Part shown: piece after piece, positions 1 through 9,056 of the stretch | How the letters are laid out: every line of letters starts with the position of its first letter | Position numbering within the stretch: position 1 is the stretch's first letter | Source of the DNA: JBDTVS01 sp040007095 | GTDB lineage: Bacteria; Acidobacteriota; Vicinamibacteria; Vicinamibacterales; CAVVIG01 | Direction: 5' to 3' | Length of the DNA stretch: 33,060 nt | Assembly (NCBI GenBank): GCA_040007095.1 | Contig: JBDTVS010000157.1 | Coordinates: 1 to 33,060 of the forward strand | Position numbers and translations under genes: made by a program | The notes under the pieces: generated by a model | Seen by the model: only the letters and a program-made list of their open reading frames with translations | Database searches by the model: none | Told to the model about the DNA's origin: nothing

Positions 1-51
1 CGCGGGCGCCGCGCGCCGGAAGCCGTGTACTAAATCGTCGAACGCAGGACA

Positions 52-3000
52 CTAGTTGAACGTATACCGGAAGCTGAGCATCAGGCCATAGACGTCGTTG
101 ATGGTGGCCGAGGTCTGGAACGGGGCCGTCAACAGGTTGCCGCTCAGAGTCTGGAGGTTGTACGTGAGCGCGCCGCTCGCGTCCACAGACGGACTGGTCA
201 AGATCTGCGGGTTGATGACTCGCTGCCCCACACCCCAGTTGTGATTCAACAGGTTCCCGAAGTTGGTGATGTCGAGCCTGAGCTGTCCCGTGTGCTTGGC
301 GCCGCCGAGGCTGTGAAACACATCCTGCACGATGCTCAGGTCGACGCGGTTGACCATGGGATAGAACACGGCGCCACGCTCGGCGTACTGGCCGCGGTGC
401 GAGCTGAGGTAGGAGTCGTTCTGGATGTACTGCTCGAAGGCAGCCGCCTGATCGGCAGGGGTGTAGGTCCTTCCGCTGACCGTGAGCGGCTTGAAGTTCA
501 TCTCCGATGTGCTGCGAGGGATGTAGATCAGGTCGTTACCGCTCACCGTGTCTCCGTTCGCGTCCCCGGAAAAGACGTAGCTGGTGTTCGCGGCCGTCTG
601 CCCGCTCGAGCTGCCCGGGACGGGCACGAACGTCGGGTGCGCCTCGTAGAACGCCGAGACTGTCGTCGCGCCGAAGCGGAGGTACTGGTGCGAGTAGGAG
701 GCCTGGAGGAACACGCGCTTGCCGGGCGAGTTCTGCGAATACGCCAACGCCGGGTTGTTCGGATCGAACGAGATCGGATTCGCCGCCCCCCACGAGCTCC
801 CTGCCGTCGACGAGGGCTCGACGATACTCTTCGACACGCCGTAGTTGTACCCGCCCTTGAATGCCACTCCGTGGGTCAGCGTCTTCGCGACAGAGCCGGC
901 GATGTCCCACGACCGGTTCTGGTCCTGGTTCTTGATGACGTACGCCGCGGTCACCGAGTTGCCCACCGGGTTATTCAGCCGCGTCACGCACGGACCCGTT
1001 TGACCGCCGGTCCCGAACGGTCCTCCACTGGTCACACAGGCGGGATAGGCAGCCGTCGCCACCCAACGTGGGCGGTTGTCGACGCCCGTGTACGCAGACT
1101 CGGCGGCCGGCAGGTTGGCGTTGATGTAGACAGGAGCGTTGACGTCCCGGTTGTAGATGAAGTCGACCGTTCCGACGAGACCGAACGGCAGCTTCCGGTC
1201 GGCACCGATGTTGGTTCGCCATGTCTGCGGGAATCGGAAGCTCTGATCGGTGACATCGAGCTCGTAGCTGCTCGCCACACCGCCGGCCGCCGCCGGCTTG
1301 TATCGGTCCGGATTCGGGTTGAACGGAAACGCGGTGGAGGCTCCGCTCGAAAGGAATCCGTACAGCACTCCCGTATTGCCGATCTGGTTCGAAATCCAGA
1401 CGAACGGCGGCTTGCCGGAAAAGAGGCCGGTACCGCCGCGCACCTGAGTGGTGCCATCCGACAGGGCATCCCAGTTGAAGCCCATGCGGGGCGACCAGTA
1501 CGGCGTTGTGCTCGGGAGGCTGCCGGTCGAGTACTTGACGGCAGAACCGTCCTGATCGCGGAACGTCAGCGCGTTGGCGGCGGGATTGTCGAACGCCGTA
1601 TTGCCGAACTTCGGCACGTCAACGCGCAGGCCGGCCGTCAACGTGAAGTTCGGCCGCACCCGCCATTCGTCCTGGCCGTACGCGCTCGAATAGGTCACGT
1701 CGAGCGGCTGCATCGGCGGCACCGTCTGACCGGGCTGCAAGAGGTACTTGACCTGGAAGTTGAGGAGCGTGACCGGCGACACCGTACGGTTCGGATTGGC
1801 GAGGTATCCGTTCGCGTCGGCGTAGAAGTCCGACAGCGAAGCATAGGAGTATGCGCTCTGAATGCCAAAGTAGAAGGAGTTCTCGGAGTGGAACTTCTCG
1901 TAAGCTCCTCCGAACGTGAAGGAGTGGTTCTTCACCACCTTGGTCACGCTGTCCTGCAGCTGAAACTGGCTGTATGTGAGCAGGTTGAACGGCGTGAACG
2001 GTTCAGACCCGAACGCCGTATAGGCGCTGCCCGCGCCGTCGCCAATCACCACGAACGGGAAGAGATTGATCTGCTTCCGGCTCTCGTCGTTGAAGGTGTG
2101 GCCGACGATGAGGTCATTCGTGAACGATCCGAATACCGAGTTCCACTCTCCGACGCCCGACTTGATGTTCTCGAGAATCGAATAGTTCGAGTTGGCGAAC
2201 GTCAGGAAGTTCGTCGTCAGCGTTTGACGAGTCGTGCCCAGCGCGGCCGACCCATTGTGATTGACGTCGGTGCTCGCGTCGAGCTGGTTGTACCGGAAGG
2301 TGACCTTGTTGGCGTTGTTGATGTTGTAGTTGCCCTTGATCATCCACGGCTTGGCGGGTGTCAGCTTCGGCACGTTGTCGAAGGGGCCCGTGTCGTAGTT
2401 GAAGTTCTGCTTCAGAAAGCTGCTGAGCCCTGCCATATCCGACGTGAGGACGCGAGTGGTGTTGCCGGCCACCGGCGCCCCACCAGGATTCGAGGTGAAC
2501 GTCGTGAGCGGCCTGGTGTCGCTCTGGTTCTCGAAGCTCTCGAAGAAAAAGAGCTTGTTCTTCACGATCGGCCCACCCACCCACTCGCCGGTGTCCGTGG
2601 TCTTGAAGGTTCCAGGGTTATAGGCCTGATCCGCCGCCTGCGTGCCGACGTACGACTGGTTGCGATAGCGCGTGTAGATCGAGCCGATGAACTGATTGGT
2701 TCCGCTGCGCGTCACCGAGTTGACGTTGGCGCCCGTGAAATTGCCTTGGCGGACGTCGTAGGGCGCGACGCTCACCTGGATCTGCTCGATCGCCTCGAGC
2801 GAGATCGGCGCGACGCCCGCGCGGTCCCCCGGTCCGCCGGTCGCCGTGTCCAGACCGAACGAGCCGTTGAAATACGACCCGTCGACGGTGATGTTGCTCG
2901 AGCGGTTGTCCTGGCCGACGAAGGTACCGCCGCCGCCGTACTGCGGCGTCAGTCGGGTGATGTCCGTGATGCGGCCGGAAATCGTCGGCAGGCTGGCGAG

Positions 3001-3492
3001 GTCGTCGCGCGTGACCGCGGTGGCGGCGCCCGTGCGCAGCGTGCTGAACACCGGATCGCTCTGGCCGACGACCGTCACGGTCTCGGTGACACCTGCGGGC
3101 TTCAGTGAGAACTCGAGATCCCGGGCGACGCCAAGGCTCAGCGTGACGTCGTGCAGCACGTCCGAGGAGAAGCCGCTGAGCGACGCCGTCACCGTGTATG
3201 GACCGCCCACGCGCATGCCGGGCATGGAGAAGTGTCCGTCGGACTGCGTGACCGCTTCGTAGGTCGTGCCTGACGGCTCATGGACGGCCAGGACGGTCGC
3301 TCCTGGAGCGGCCCCACCCGTGCTGTCCTTGACCGTGCCTGAAAGAGAAGAGTTGGTTACGCCTTGCCCCGCGGCCACGCTGGCCGGCCAGGCCAGCCCA
3401 ACACACCCGAAAAAAACCAAGGTTCCGAAGAGCCATTGAAGGTCGCGAGCCCGGGGTGCGGCCAGCAGCCCCAAGCGGAATCTAGCAATCAT
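52..3492 (-). CDS. Oar-like TonB-dependent receptor with N-terminal carboxypeptidase-regulatory domain
   Basis: A 1146-residue outer-membrane protein. The N-terminus holds a hydrophobic signal segment (about residues 18-42). A carboxypeptidase-regulatory-like (CarboxypepD_reg) domain follows (about 48-132, beginning LSGTVKDSTGGAAPGATV). Next come a plug domain (about 135-260, with VTVVGQSDPVF) and a long beta-barrel ending in an aromatic residue pattern (SFRYTFN), as usual for the last barrel strand. This arrangement is typical of the very large receptor families of Acidobacteria and of Myxococcus Oar. The ligand cannot be told from sequence; uptake of oligomers or peptides is the usual guess. 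The ATG at 3492 is preceded by GGAG with a 7-nt spacer. The gene stands alone, divergent from the PQQ dehydrogenase. The long open frames on the opposite strand are shadows. Confidence 0.93.
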   Translation of the reverse strand: MIARFRLGLLAAPRARDLQWLFGTLVFFGCVGLAWPASVAAGQGVTNSSLSGTVKDSTGGAAPGATVLAVHEPSGTTYEAVTQSDGHFSMPGMRVGGPYTVTASLSGFSSDVLHDVTLSLGVARDLEFSLKPAGVTETVTVVGQSDPVFSTLRTGAATAVTRDDLASLPTISGRITDITRLTPQYGGGGTFVGQDNRSSNITVDGSYFNGSFGLDTATGGPGDRAGVAPISLEAIEQIQVSVAPYDVRQGNFTGANVNSVTRSGTNQFIGSIYTRYRNQSYVGTQAADQAYNPGTFKTTDTGEWVGGPIVKNKLFFFESFENQSDTRPLTTFTSNPGGAPVAGNTTRVLTSDMAGLSSFLKQNFNYDTGPFDNVPKLTPAKPWMIKGNYNINNANKVTFRYNQLDASTDVNHNGSAALGTTRQTLTTNFLTFANSNYSILENIKSGVGEWNSVFGSFTNDLIVGHTFNDESRKQINLFPFVVIGDGAGSAYTAFGSEPFTPFNLLTYSQFQLQDSVTKVVKNHSFTFGGAYEKFHSENSFYFGIQSAYSYASLSDFYADANGYLANPNRTVSPVTLLNFQVKYLLQPGQTVPPMQPLDVTYSSAYGQDEWRVRPNFTLTAGLRVDVPKFGNTAFDNPAANALTFRDQDGSAVKYSTGSLPSTTPYWSPRMGFNWDALSDGTTQVRGGTGLFSGKPPFVWISNQIGNTGVLYGFLSSGASTAFPFNPNPDRYKPAAAGGVASSYELDVTDQSFRFPQTWRTNIGADRKLPFGLVGTVDFIYNRDVNAPVYINANLPAAESAYTGVDNRPRWVATAAYPACVTSGGPFGTGGQTGPCVTRLNNPVGNSVTAAYVIKNQDQNRSWDIAGSVAKTLTHGVAFKGGYNYGVSKSIVEPSSTAGSSWGAANPISFDPNNPALAYSQNSPGKRVFLQASYSHQYLRFGATTVSAFYEAHPTFVPVPGSSSGQTAANTSYVFSGDANGDTVSGNDLIYIPRSTSEMNFKPLTVSGRTYTPADQAAAFEQYIQNDSYLSSHRGQYAERGAVFYPMVNRVDLSIVQDVFHSLGGAKHTGQLRLDITNFGNLLNHNWGVGQRVINPQILTSPSVDASGALTYNLQTLSGNLLTAPFQTSATINDVYGLMLSFRYTFN

Positions 3493-3948
3493 GTTGGTAC
3501 TCCAGTGATGAAAGGAGCCTGTGCCACAAAGGTATCAGACCTGACGAACAACGCTGTAAACGGTGATTGTCGATCTTAAAACACCTTCCCCTTTTCGATC
3601 AGATAGATCTGCTCCAGAATTGCGAACATTTTCGTCCATCCTGCGCCATCGTCATCGTCGGGCCAGCCTGGTTGCATCGAAAGTGGGTGTCCGCACATTG
3701 ATCCTCGAGAACCACTACGAGCCGAGCTCTGCCCTGGTTTTGAGGTTTCACATTTCTATTGTTCGTCGCTGGCAGGGATGGCTACAATCGCGGCCTTGGC
3801 GACGTGACAGAGCCGGTTCCGGGTCAAGGAGGAACACGATCGCGCCGTCTTCGTCATTACTTCCCGCCGCCCCACTATCCTGCCTCCCATATTATTCGTC
3901 CTCGGTTGCTGGCAAGTGGTGCGCGCCAATGTGCCAAGGAGCATCCAC
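3493..3948. other. Divergent intergenic region, about 455 bp
   Basis: This lies between the TonB receptor (minus) and the PQQ dehydrogenase (plus). I see no convincing gene. It is locally AT-richer near 3575-3640. A short inverted repeat CAGAT-AG-ATCTG sits around 3602-3613. It presumably holds the promoters of both flanking genes. An isolated AAGGAGG near 3826 has no usable start codon behind it. Confidence 0.6.
3759..3788 (+). promoter_or_regulatory. Candidate promoter of the PQQ dehydrogenase-cytochrome pair
   Basis: TTGTTC (3759-3764), an 18-nt spacer and TACAAT (3783-3788) fit a sigma-70-type promoter. It would give a leader of roughly 150 nt before the GTG start at 3949. The -10 match is good, the -35 moderate. 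The call rests on pattern only. Confidence 0.4.
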
Positions 3949-5814
3949 GTGAAGAAGCAGATTGCGTTCACGATCGCGGTGGTTGTCGTGGCGGGCCTGG
4001 CCGCCCTGGCGCAGGTCCGGGACTTGCGGCCGACGGAGCTGTCGACCTATACGAACGTGACCGAGGAAATGCTGCGCAATCCGCCCGCCGGCGACTGGTT
4101 GAACTGGCGGCGGACGGACAACAACTGGGGCTACAGCACGCTCGCGGACATCAACAAGCAGAACGTCAACCAGCTGCAGCTCGCCTGGTCGTGGGCGATG
4201 GACGACACCGGCGCCAATGAGGCTGTGCCGCTCGTCCACGACGGCATCATGTATCTGCCGAATCCGCGCGGCGTCATTCAGGCGCTCGATGCGGCAACCG
4301 GCGATTTGATCTGGGAATACCGTCCAGCGCCCGAAGCCGCGCCGGCGGCCCGTGGAACTGCCGCGGCTCCGGCAGCCGCCCGCGGCGGAGCGGGCGAACA
4401 GACCGACATTCCGCGGCAGGCGCAGCGGCCGACGGCTGCTCCCGCCGCCGAGGGGCAAGGTGACGGCGGCCGCGGCATTCAGCGGAACATCGCGATATTC
4501 GAAGACAAGATCTACGGGACCACCAACGACGCCCATATCGTCGCGATCAGCGCAAAGACCGGCAAGCTGGTGTGGGACACCAAAATGGCCGACAAGGCGA
4601 TGGGCTTCGAGTACACGGCCGGACCGATCGTGGTTCGCGGCAAAGTGATCGCGGGGATCACCGGCTGCAGCCGGTACAAGGAAGAACCCTGCTTTCTCGC
4701 CGGCCTGGATGCGCGGACCGGAAAGGAGCTGTGGCGGACGGCAAGCATCGCTCGGCCCGGCGAGCCCGGCGGCGACACCTGGGGCGATCTGGCCATGCCG
4801 TTCCGCGCCGGCGGCGACATGTGGATGTCGGGCAGCTTCGATCCGCAGACCGGTCTGGTGTACTGGGGCACGGCGCAAGCCAAGCCCTGGGCGCGGGCGG
4901 TCCGGGGCACGGATGGCGCCGCGCTCTACACGAGCTCGACGCTCGCGATCGATCCCGACACCGGCAAGATGAAGTGGTATTACCAACACATTCCCGGTGA
5001 AACGCAGGACATGGACGAAGCGTTCGAACGCATGCTCGTCGACGTCAACGGACGCAAGTCGATGCTGACGATGGGCAAGTTGGGGATCCTGTGGGAGATC
5101 GATCGCGTGACCGGAAAGTTCATCCGGTCAACCGATCTGGGATACCAGAACATCCTCAAAGTGGACAACGCCACCGGCAAGGTGACCTACAACCCGAGCA
5201 TGATTCCGCAGGTCGGCGTCCAGTTCGACATGTGTCCGAGCACCGCCGGCTTCAAGAGCTGGCGCTCGATGGCGTACAGCCCGCAAACCAACGCCGTTTA
5301 CCTGCCGCTGAATCTGAACTGCGAACATGCCACGTTCGGTCCTGGACCAGAGAAGATCATCGGGAGAGGCGGCAGCGGACCAGTGCGCCGGAAGAACTAC
5401 ATGCATCCGGCGGCAGACGGCGCCCTCGGCGAAATGCAGGCGATGGACGTCAGAACGGGGCGATCGATCTGGCACCAGCGCTACAGCGCGCCGATGAATA
5501 CGGCGGTGCTCGCCACCGCGGGCGGAATTGTGTTCAGCGGTGATTGGGATCGCCACATGTACGCGTTCGACGCGGCGACCGGCAAGGCGTTGTGGACGAC
5601 GCGGCTGCCGACGACGGCTCAGGGCTTTCCGATCACGTACTCAGCGAAGGGCAAGCAATACGTCGTGATGCCGGCCGGCATTGGCGGCGGGAGCTGGTCG
5701 ACGCTGATTGCGCCGGAGCTCCGTCCAGATATCCGGCGTCCGTTGGGCGGCAACTCCATCCTCGTGTTCGCATTGCCGGGTGACGCCAAGGCCACCGGGG
5801 CGAGTGCCCGGTGA
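3949..5814 (+). CDS. Secreted PQQ-binding beta-propeller dehydrogenase, divergent metal site
   Basis: A periplasmic quinoprotein dehydrogenase-like protein of 621 residues. I chose the GTG at 3949 rather than 3916 because AAGGAG (3936-3941) precedes it with a 7-nt spacer and the protein then starts directly with a signal peptide (VKKQIAFTIAVVVVAG). Propeller blades are marked by repeated LDAxTGxxxW motifs, and WGTA and PGEPGGDTWG segments are present. An Asp-x-Asp pair is present (D354-M-D356, in TQDMDE). The Glu of the family's usual GAE metal-ligand motif is replaced (G-C240-S), and the usual GTGN motif reads GTAQ (Q310). A low-complexity Ala/Pro/Gly/Arg insert of about 50 residues interrupts an early blade (about 126-175). 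The stop overlaps the next cytochrome gene, the likely electron acceptor. The substrate is unknown; methanol or ethanol should not be assumed. Confidence 0.88.
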   Translation: MKKQIAFTIAVVVVAGLAALAQVRDLRPTELSTYTNVTEEMLRNPPAGDWLNWRRTDNNWGYSTLADINKQNVNQLQLAWSWAMDDTGANEAVPLVHDGIMYLPNPRGVIQALDAATGDLIWEYRPAPEAAPAARGTAAAPAAARGGAGEQTDIPRQAQRPTAAPAAEGQGDGGRGIQRNIAIFEDKIYGTTNDAHIVAISAKTGKLVWDTKMADKAMGFEYTAGPIVVRGKVIAGITGCSRYKEEPCFLAGLDARTGKELWRTASIARPGEPGGDTWGDLAMPFRAGGDMWMSGSFDPQTGLVYWGTAQAKPWARAVRGTDGAALYTSSTLAIDPDTGKMKWYYQHIPGETQDMDEAFERMLVDVNGRKSMLTMGKLGILWEIDRVTGKFIRSTDLGYQNILKVDNATGKVTYNPSMIPQVGVQFDMCPSTAGFKSWRSMAYSPQTNAVYLPLNLNCEHATFGPGPEKIIGRGGSGPVRRKNYMHPAADGALGEMQAMDVRTGRSIWHQRYSAPMNTAVLATAGGIVFSGDWDRHMYAFDAATGKALWTTRLPTTAQGFPITYSAKGKQYVVMPAGIGGGSWSTLIAPELRPDIRRPLGGNSILVFALPGDAKATGASAR

Positions 5815-6338
5815 GCGGATCAGCCCGCGGTGAAAATGCGGCGTCGCGCCGCGCCAGTGGAATGCGACCAGACGTTCGCCACTGCTTGGCGCGCACGGGT
5901 TTCACGAGCCGCGTTGTCTGCCTCGCCCTGGCGTGGTTGACAAGCGCTGGGCTCGCGGGCGTCACGCAAAACGGGTCGAAGGCTGGCGGGCGCACGGTCT
6001 GGGACGGCGTCTACTCCGCCGAGCAGGCCGACCGGGGAAAGGCGCTCTACACGCAGTCCTGCGCGGGGTGTCATTCGGCCGACCTGCGCGGAGACGGCAC
6101 CGCCCCGAGCCTGGTGGAAGGCGACTTCGCCTTTCAATGGGCCGACACCAGCCTCGGCGAGCTCTACGAGCGAATCCGAACGCTGATGCCCTCGACCAGG
6201 CCGAACAGCCTACCGCCGCGGAGTTATCTCGACATCGTGGCGTACATTCTCCAGGCGAACCAGTTTCCTGCAGGCCCGATTGAGCTCGCTCCCGAACTCG
6301 CGACGCTCGAACAGATTCGGGTCACCGCGAAACCGTAG
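5811..6338 (+). CDS. Monohaem cytochrome c, partner of the upstream PQQ dehydrogenase
   Basis: A 175-residue protein with one haem c motif, C-A-G-C-H (in TQSCAGCHSADLRGDG), and a downstream Met in TLMPSTRP as probable sixth ligand. A hydrophobic export segment (RVVCLALAWLTSAGLAG) precedes the mature domain. The listed GTG start overlaps the upstream TGA (GTGA), implying translational coupling. The ATG at 5862 would give a more normal signal peptide and is an equally good choice. It probably takes electrons from the quinoprotein in the periplasm. It converges with the DUF5777 gene. Confidence 0.85.
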   Translation: MSGSARGENAASRRASGMRPDVRHCLARTGFTSRVVCLALAWLTSAGLAGVTQNGSKAGGRTVWDGVYSAEQADRGKALYTQSCAGCHSADLRGDGTAPSLVEGDFAFQWADTSLGELYERIRTLMPSTRPNSLPPRSYLDIVAYILQANQFPAGPIELAPELATLEQIRVTAKP

Positions 6339-6346
6339 TTGGAGCG

Positions 6347-6392
6347 TGCATGCCTTCGTGGCTTCGAGTTTGGAAATCGCGAATGCGCGCCT
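6347..6392. repeat. Dispersed intergenic repeat, CTTCGTG type, copy 1
   Basis: The stretch between the convergent cytochrome and DUF5777 genes shares its start (TGCCTTCGTGNCTTCG) and its end (TTTGGAAnnnCGAAT) with the leader of mobA at 26331-26392. That copy carries about 14 extra bases in the middle. CTTCGTG-rich intergenic pieces of this kind are common in acidobacterial genomes, to my knowledge. Confidence 0.45.
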
Positions 6393-7211
6393 CTAATAGA
6401 ACTTTCTCGAGATATTGAAGCCCAGGAACCAGTCCTTGTCGACGGGGCCGCCGCGAGCGATCTGCGCCATGGTGGTGCCGAAACTGTTCGAGAAGTTCAG
6501 CTGGAACGAGTGGCCGCCGGCCCGTTTCTCGATCGCGAAGCTGCCCTGCGTTATCCCAGGCTTGTAACCGCTCGGGCGAGGCGCCGCTTCCGCGACGAGG
6601 TACACCGATGGACGCACTCGAACGCGCGCACCGAATCCCACCATGAACGTGTCGTTGTGGTCGACGACCGCTTTCGGCAACTGGTTCGTGTTGTTCACCC
6701 ACATCGGCTCGACGTAGACCGCCACGAGATCGCCGAAGGTTCGCGAGACGATCGCGCCGACCGTGGGCGAGTAGCTATCTTTGAAGTTGTTGGTGCCTTC
6801 GATGCTGAAATAGGCCGACACGTCGACCAGCGAGCGGCTCTGCGGCAGGACGCGGTACTGGGAGAAGAGCTCGATCGTCTTGTTGCTGGTCCGGTAGAAG
6901 CCGATCTGTCCGTTCGGGATCACGCCAAACCGGTATTCCAGACCGATCGTTGCTCCCGTGTCGAGCCCGAACAAGTCGCTGGCCACATCGCCGAAGTCGT
7001 CGTTGAGCGGTCGCGTGAAGCGATGGGTCACGCGAAATGCGCTCTTCAGTGGGGGCAGCCTCAGCGAAGTCGGGAGAGCAATCAGGGTGAAGTCAGGCTC
7101 GGCCAGCCGCAGCGCCGCGGCGTCGTCGTCCTGAGCGCGGGCGGGCGAAGGCCCGGCCAGTAATGTGCCAAACACCAACAATGCGGTACAGATCCACGGC
7201 AGTCGTGTCAC
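6393..7211 (-). CDS. DUF5777-type outer-membrane beta-barrel protein
   Basis: 272 residues with a clear signal peptide (MTRLPWICTALLVFGTLLAG, cleavage after ARA). Alternating aromatic/polar strands follow, ending in FNISRKFY, the pattern of a small outer-membrane barrel. I recognise the DUF5777 family from the N-terminal region (LRLPPLKSAFRVTHRFTRP) and the conserved barrel strands. Members often sit beside cytochrome c-like or YceI genes, as here, but their function is not established. It follows the haem lipoprotein gene by 33 bp, so the two form an operon. Confidence 0.8.
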   Translation of the reverse strand: MTRLPWICTALLVFGTLLAGPSPARAQDDDAAALRLAEPDFTLIALPTSLRLPPLKSAFRVTHRFTRPLNDDFGDVASDLFGLDTGATIGLEYRFGVIPNGQIGFYRTSNKTIELFSQYRVLPQSRSLVDVSAYFSIEGTNNFKDSYSPTVGAIVSRTFGDLVAVYVEPMWVNNTNQLPKAVVDHNDTFMVGFGARVRVRPSVYLVAEAAPRPSGYKPGITQGSFAIEKRAGGHSFQLNFSNSFGTTMAQIARGGPVDKDWFLGFNISRKFY

Positions 7212-7244
7212 AGGATTCTCCCATCAACCGAGATGAAGAGCCGT

Positions 7245-7697
7245 TTAGTTGCGCGGAGCGCCGGTATCAATCCAGCGCTGGATGATGAGGATCTGTCCGT
7301 CGGAGAGATACGGCGGGCCGTTCTGCGGCATACGGCGGCCGACAATGCCGGCCGCGCCAACCAACTTCTGGAGGAGGTAGCTGTTCGCGGAATCGCCCGG
7401 GGCCACCCGCTTGGCCCCGGCTCTCTCAACCGCGGCGGCGTTCACGAGCTGATCGTACGCGGTGTCGTGATTCAAATTCAGTCCGGCGGACGGCGCACGT
7501 CCGGTGTTGGTGTGGCAGGTCACGCACGACGTGCGGCCGGAGCTATCGGTGGTTTCGAACACGTCTCGCTGGATGCTGGCGAACGTCGGCTCGAGATTCG
7601 GGGTCGGCCCGCCGAGCGACGACAGTTTCTCGTCACAGGCGGACAGACAGACGGACGCGCACACCAGCGCGGTCGCGAAATGCAGTCGATGCAGCAT
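7245..7697 (-). CDS. Haem-binding lipoprotein (cytochrome c-like, CVTCHT motif)
   Basis: About 150 residues from the ATG at 7697. I prefer this to the upstream start at 7736 because it places a lipoprotein signal at the N-terminus (MLHRLHFATALVCASVCLSAC, lipobox L-S-A-C with Cys21) and GGAGG lies just upstream, though only 3 nt away. A single C-V-T-C-H motif and the C-terminal MPQNGPPYLSDGQILIIQRWIDTGAP resemble the planctomycete-type cytochrome C domain. It would be anchored to a membrane on the periplasmic side and precedes the DUF5777 barrel gene in the same operon. A shared redox role is inference. Confidence 0.82.
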   Translation of the reverse strand: MLHRLHFATALVCASVCLSACDEKLSSLGGPTPNLEPTFASIQRDVFETTDSSGRTSCVTCHTNTGRAPSAGLNLNHDTAYDQLVNAAAVERAGAKRVAPGDSANSYLLQKLVGAAGIVGRRMPQNGPPYLSDGQILIIQRWIDTGAPRN

Positions 7698-8264
7698 GGA
7701 CCTCCATCCCTGAACGGGATGCGTCGACGTTCGCAATCATCGCGCCAGCAGGGCAGCATGACACGAGCGTACCTCTGAGTACAGGACGACCGGCGATTTA
7801 CCGAAGACGAAAAAACCACTTACGTGCAATGTCGATCGCGAGTTGATCGGGGCGAGCGACTCGGCCCAACGATCGCGGCTGCGACGTCGTTGATGATCAG
7901 CCCGTGGCCACGCTGTAGCTGTTGATCGTGCGAGTCGTTCAGGTCGAGCCGACGATCCTGATGCCGACCGACCTCGACAGCGGACACTCGGCGCGCGCCC
8001 GAGTTCGCATACCGCCGCTGTCGGGATGCGCAGTCTCGATTCAGCCAGGCTGGATCCGCTTGACTTCCCTATCGCGCAGATCGACACTGACGCGTTTCGG
8101 TGGTCAATCCGCAGTGACACGTTCGCGTTCTTCCTCCGCCGCTAGGTCGCAGCCCACTCGGTGAATGAAGGAGACGCTCGATGATCAGACTGGACGTCTG
8201 ATCCCAGAGTCCGAGTACGCTACTGAAGCGCGCAGAAGACGCCGGCAACTGACGGACGGTAACG
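7698..8264. other. Non-coding or degraded stretch, about 565 bp
   Basis: Divergent region between the haem lipoprotein (minus) and the dihaem cytochrome (plus). Short open frames exist on both strands (for example 7922-8164 plus and 7737-8120 minus). None shows a ribosome site, a recognisable domain or plausible composition. It may contain gene remnants and must contain the promoters of both flanking operons. I could not place those promoters convincingly. Confidence 0.5.
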
Positions 8265-9056
8265 ATGATCACAACACGATGGTTCTGCGCTGGCCTGCTG
8301 GCCGCAATCGTATCCAGCGCGGGCTCGCCGGCAATCGCCGCCACGCCGGCCGCGGAGGATGGCAAGAAGCTGTTCGACGGATTGTGCGTCGCGTGCCACG
8401 GCTCCGAGGGAGCGGGCGGTGAAGCGCCCAGCCTGAACCGGTTCACGCTCGATCGCGCGCCCGACGATGACGCGCTTCGGTCGCTGATCGTGAGCGGGAT
8501 TCAGAATCGGATGCCGGCGATGCGTCATCTCTCGAATGACCAACTGCGGCAGCTCGCGGACTACGTACGCTCGCTGGGTCGGACACCGTCGGCGCCGCCC
8601 GGCGGCGATCCGCGGCACGGCAGCGAGCTGTACGCTCGGCTGGGCTGCGCAACGTGTCATATCGTCGCCGGGCAGGGCGGGAGCCTCGGTCCGGTCCTGA
8701 CAGAGATCGGCGCGCTTCGCGGAGCCGAGTACCTGCGCGAGGCGATCGTCGATCCCGGTGCAGCGCTGCCACGGGGCACGCTGTCGGTGCCAGGCCGGGA
8801 CCTTTTCCAATTCCTGCCGGTACGAGTGGTCACGCGCGACGGGCGCGAGGTGCGCGGCATTCGAATCAACGAGGATTCATTGACGATTCAGCTGCGCGAC
8901 ACGAGCGGCCAGTTCTATTCCTTCCGGAAGGCTGAGTTGCGGCAGCTTGAAAAAGACACCGGCAAGAGCCCGATGCCAAGCTACAAAGATCGCACGACGC
9001 CTGGCGAGCTGGCCGATCTGGTGGCCTATCTATGGACGCTGAAAGGTTCCAGATGA
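8265..9056 (+). CDS. Dihaem cytochrome c
   Basis: 263 residues with a signal peptide (MITTRWFCAGLLAAIVSSAG, cleavage near AIAA). Two haem motifs are visible: C-V-A-C-H near residue 45, in a typical mono-domain cytochrome c, and C-A-T-C-H near residue 130. The second starts a domain resembling the putative haem-binding domain fused to planctomycete membrane dehydrogenases (LGPVLTEIGALRGAEYLREAIVDP). The C-terminus (TPGELADLVAYLWTLKGS) is typical. The stop overlaps the start of the next PQQ dehydrogenase (ATGA), so this is probably its electron acceptor. Confidence 0.88.
   Translation: MITTRWFCAGLLAAIVSSAGSPAIAATPAAEDGKKLFDGLCVACHGSEGAGGEAPSLNRFTLDRAPDDDALRSLIVSGIQNRMPAMRHLSNDQLRQLADYVRSLGRTPSAPPGGDPRHGSELYARLGCATCHIVAGQGGSLGPVLTEIGALRGAEYLREAIVDPGAALPRGTLSVPGRDLFQFLPVRVVTRDGREVRGIRINEDSLTIQLRDTSGQFYSFRKAELRQLEKDTGKSPMPSYKDRTTPGELADLVAYLWTLKGSR

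Noticed and set aside
241..3108. 955-codon open frame on the plus strand opposite the TonB receptor
   Set aside because: Arg/Val/Ala-rich shadow translation without domain or ribosome site. The minus strand encodes a clear full-length receptor.
7737..8264. Short open frames on both strands in the cytochrome-cytochrome gap
   Set aside because: No ribosome site, homology or consistent composition. Treated as non-coding or degraded.
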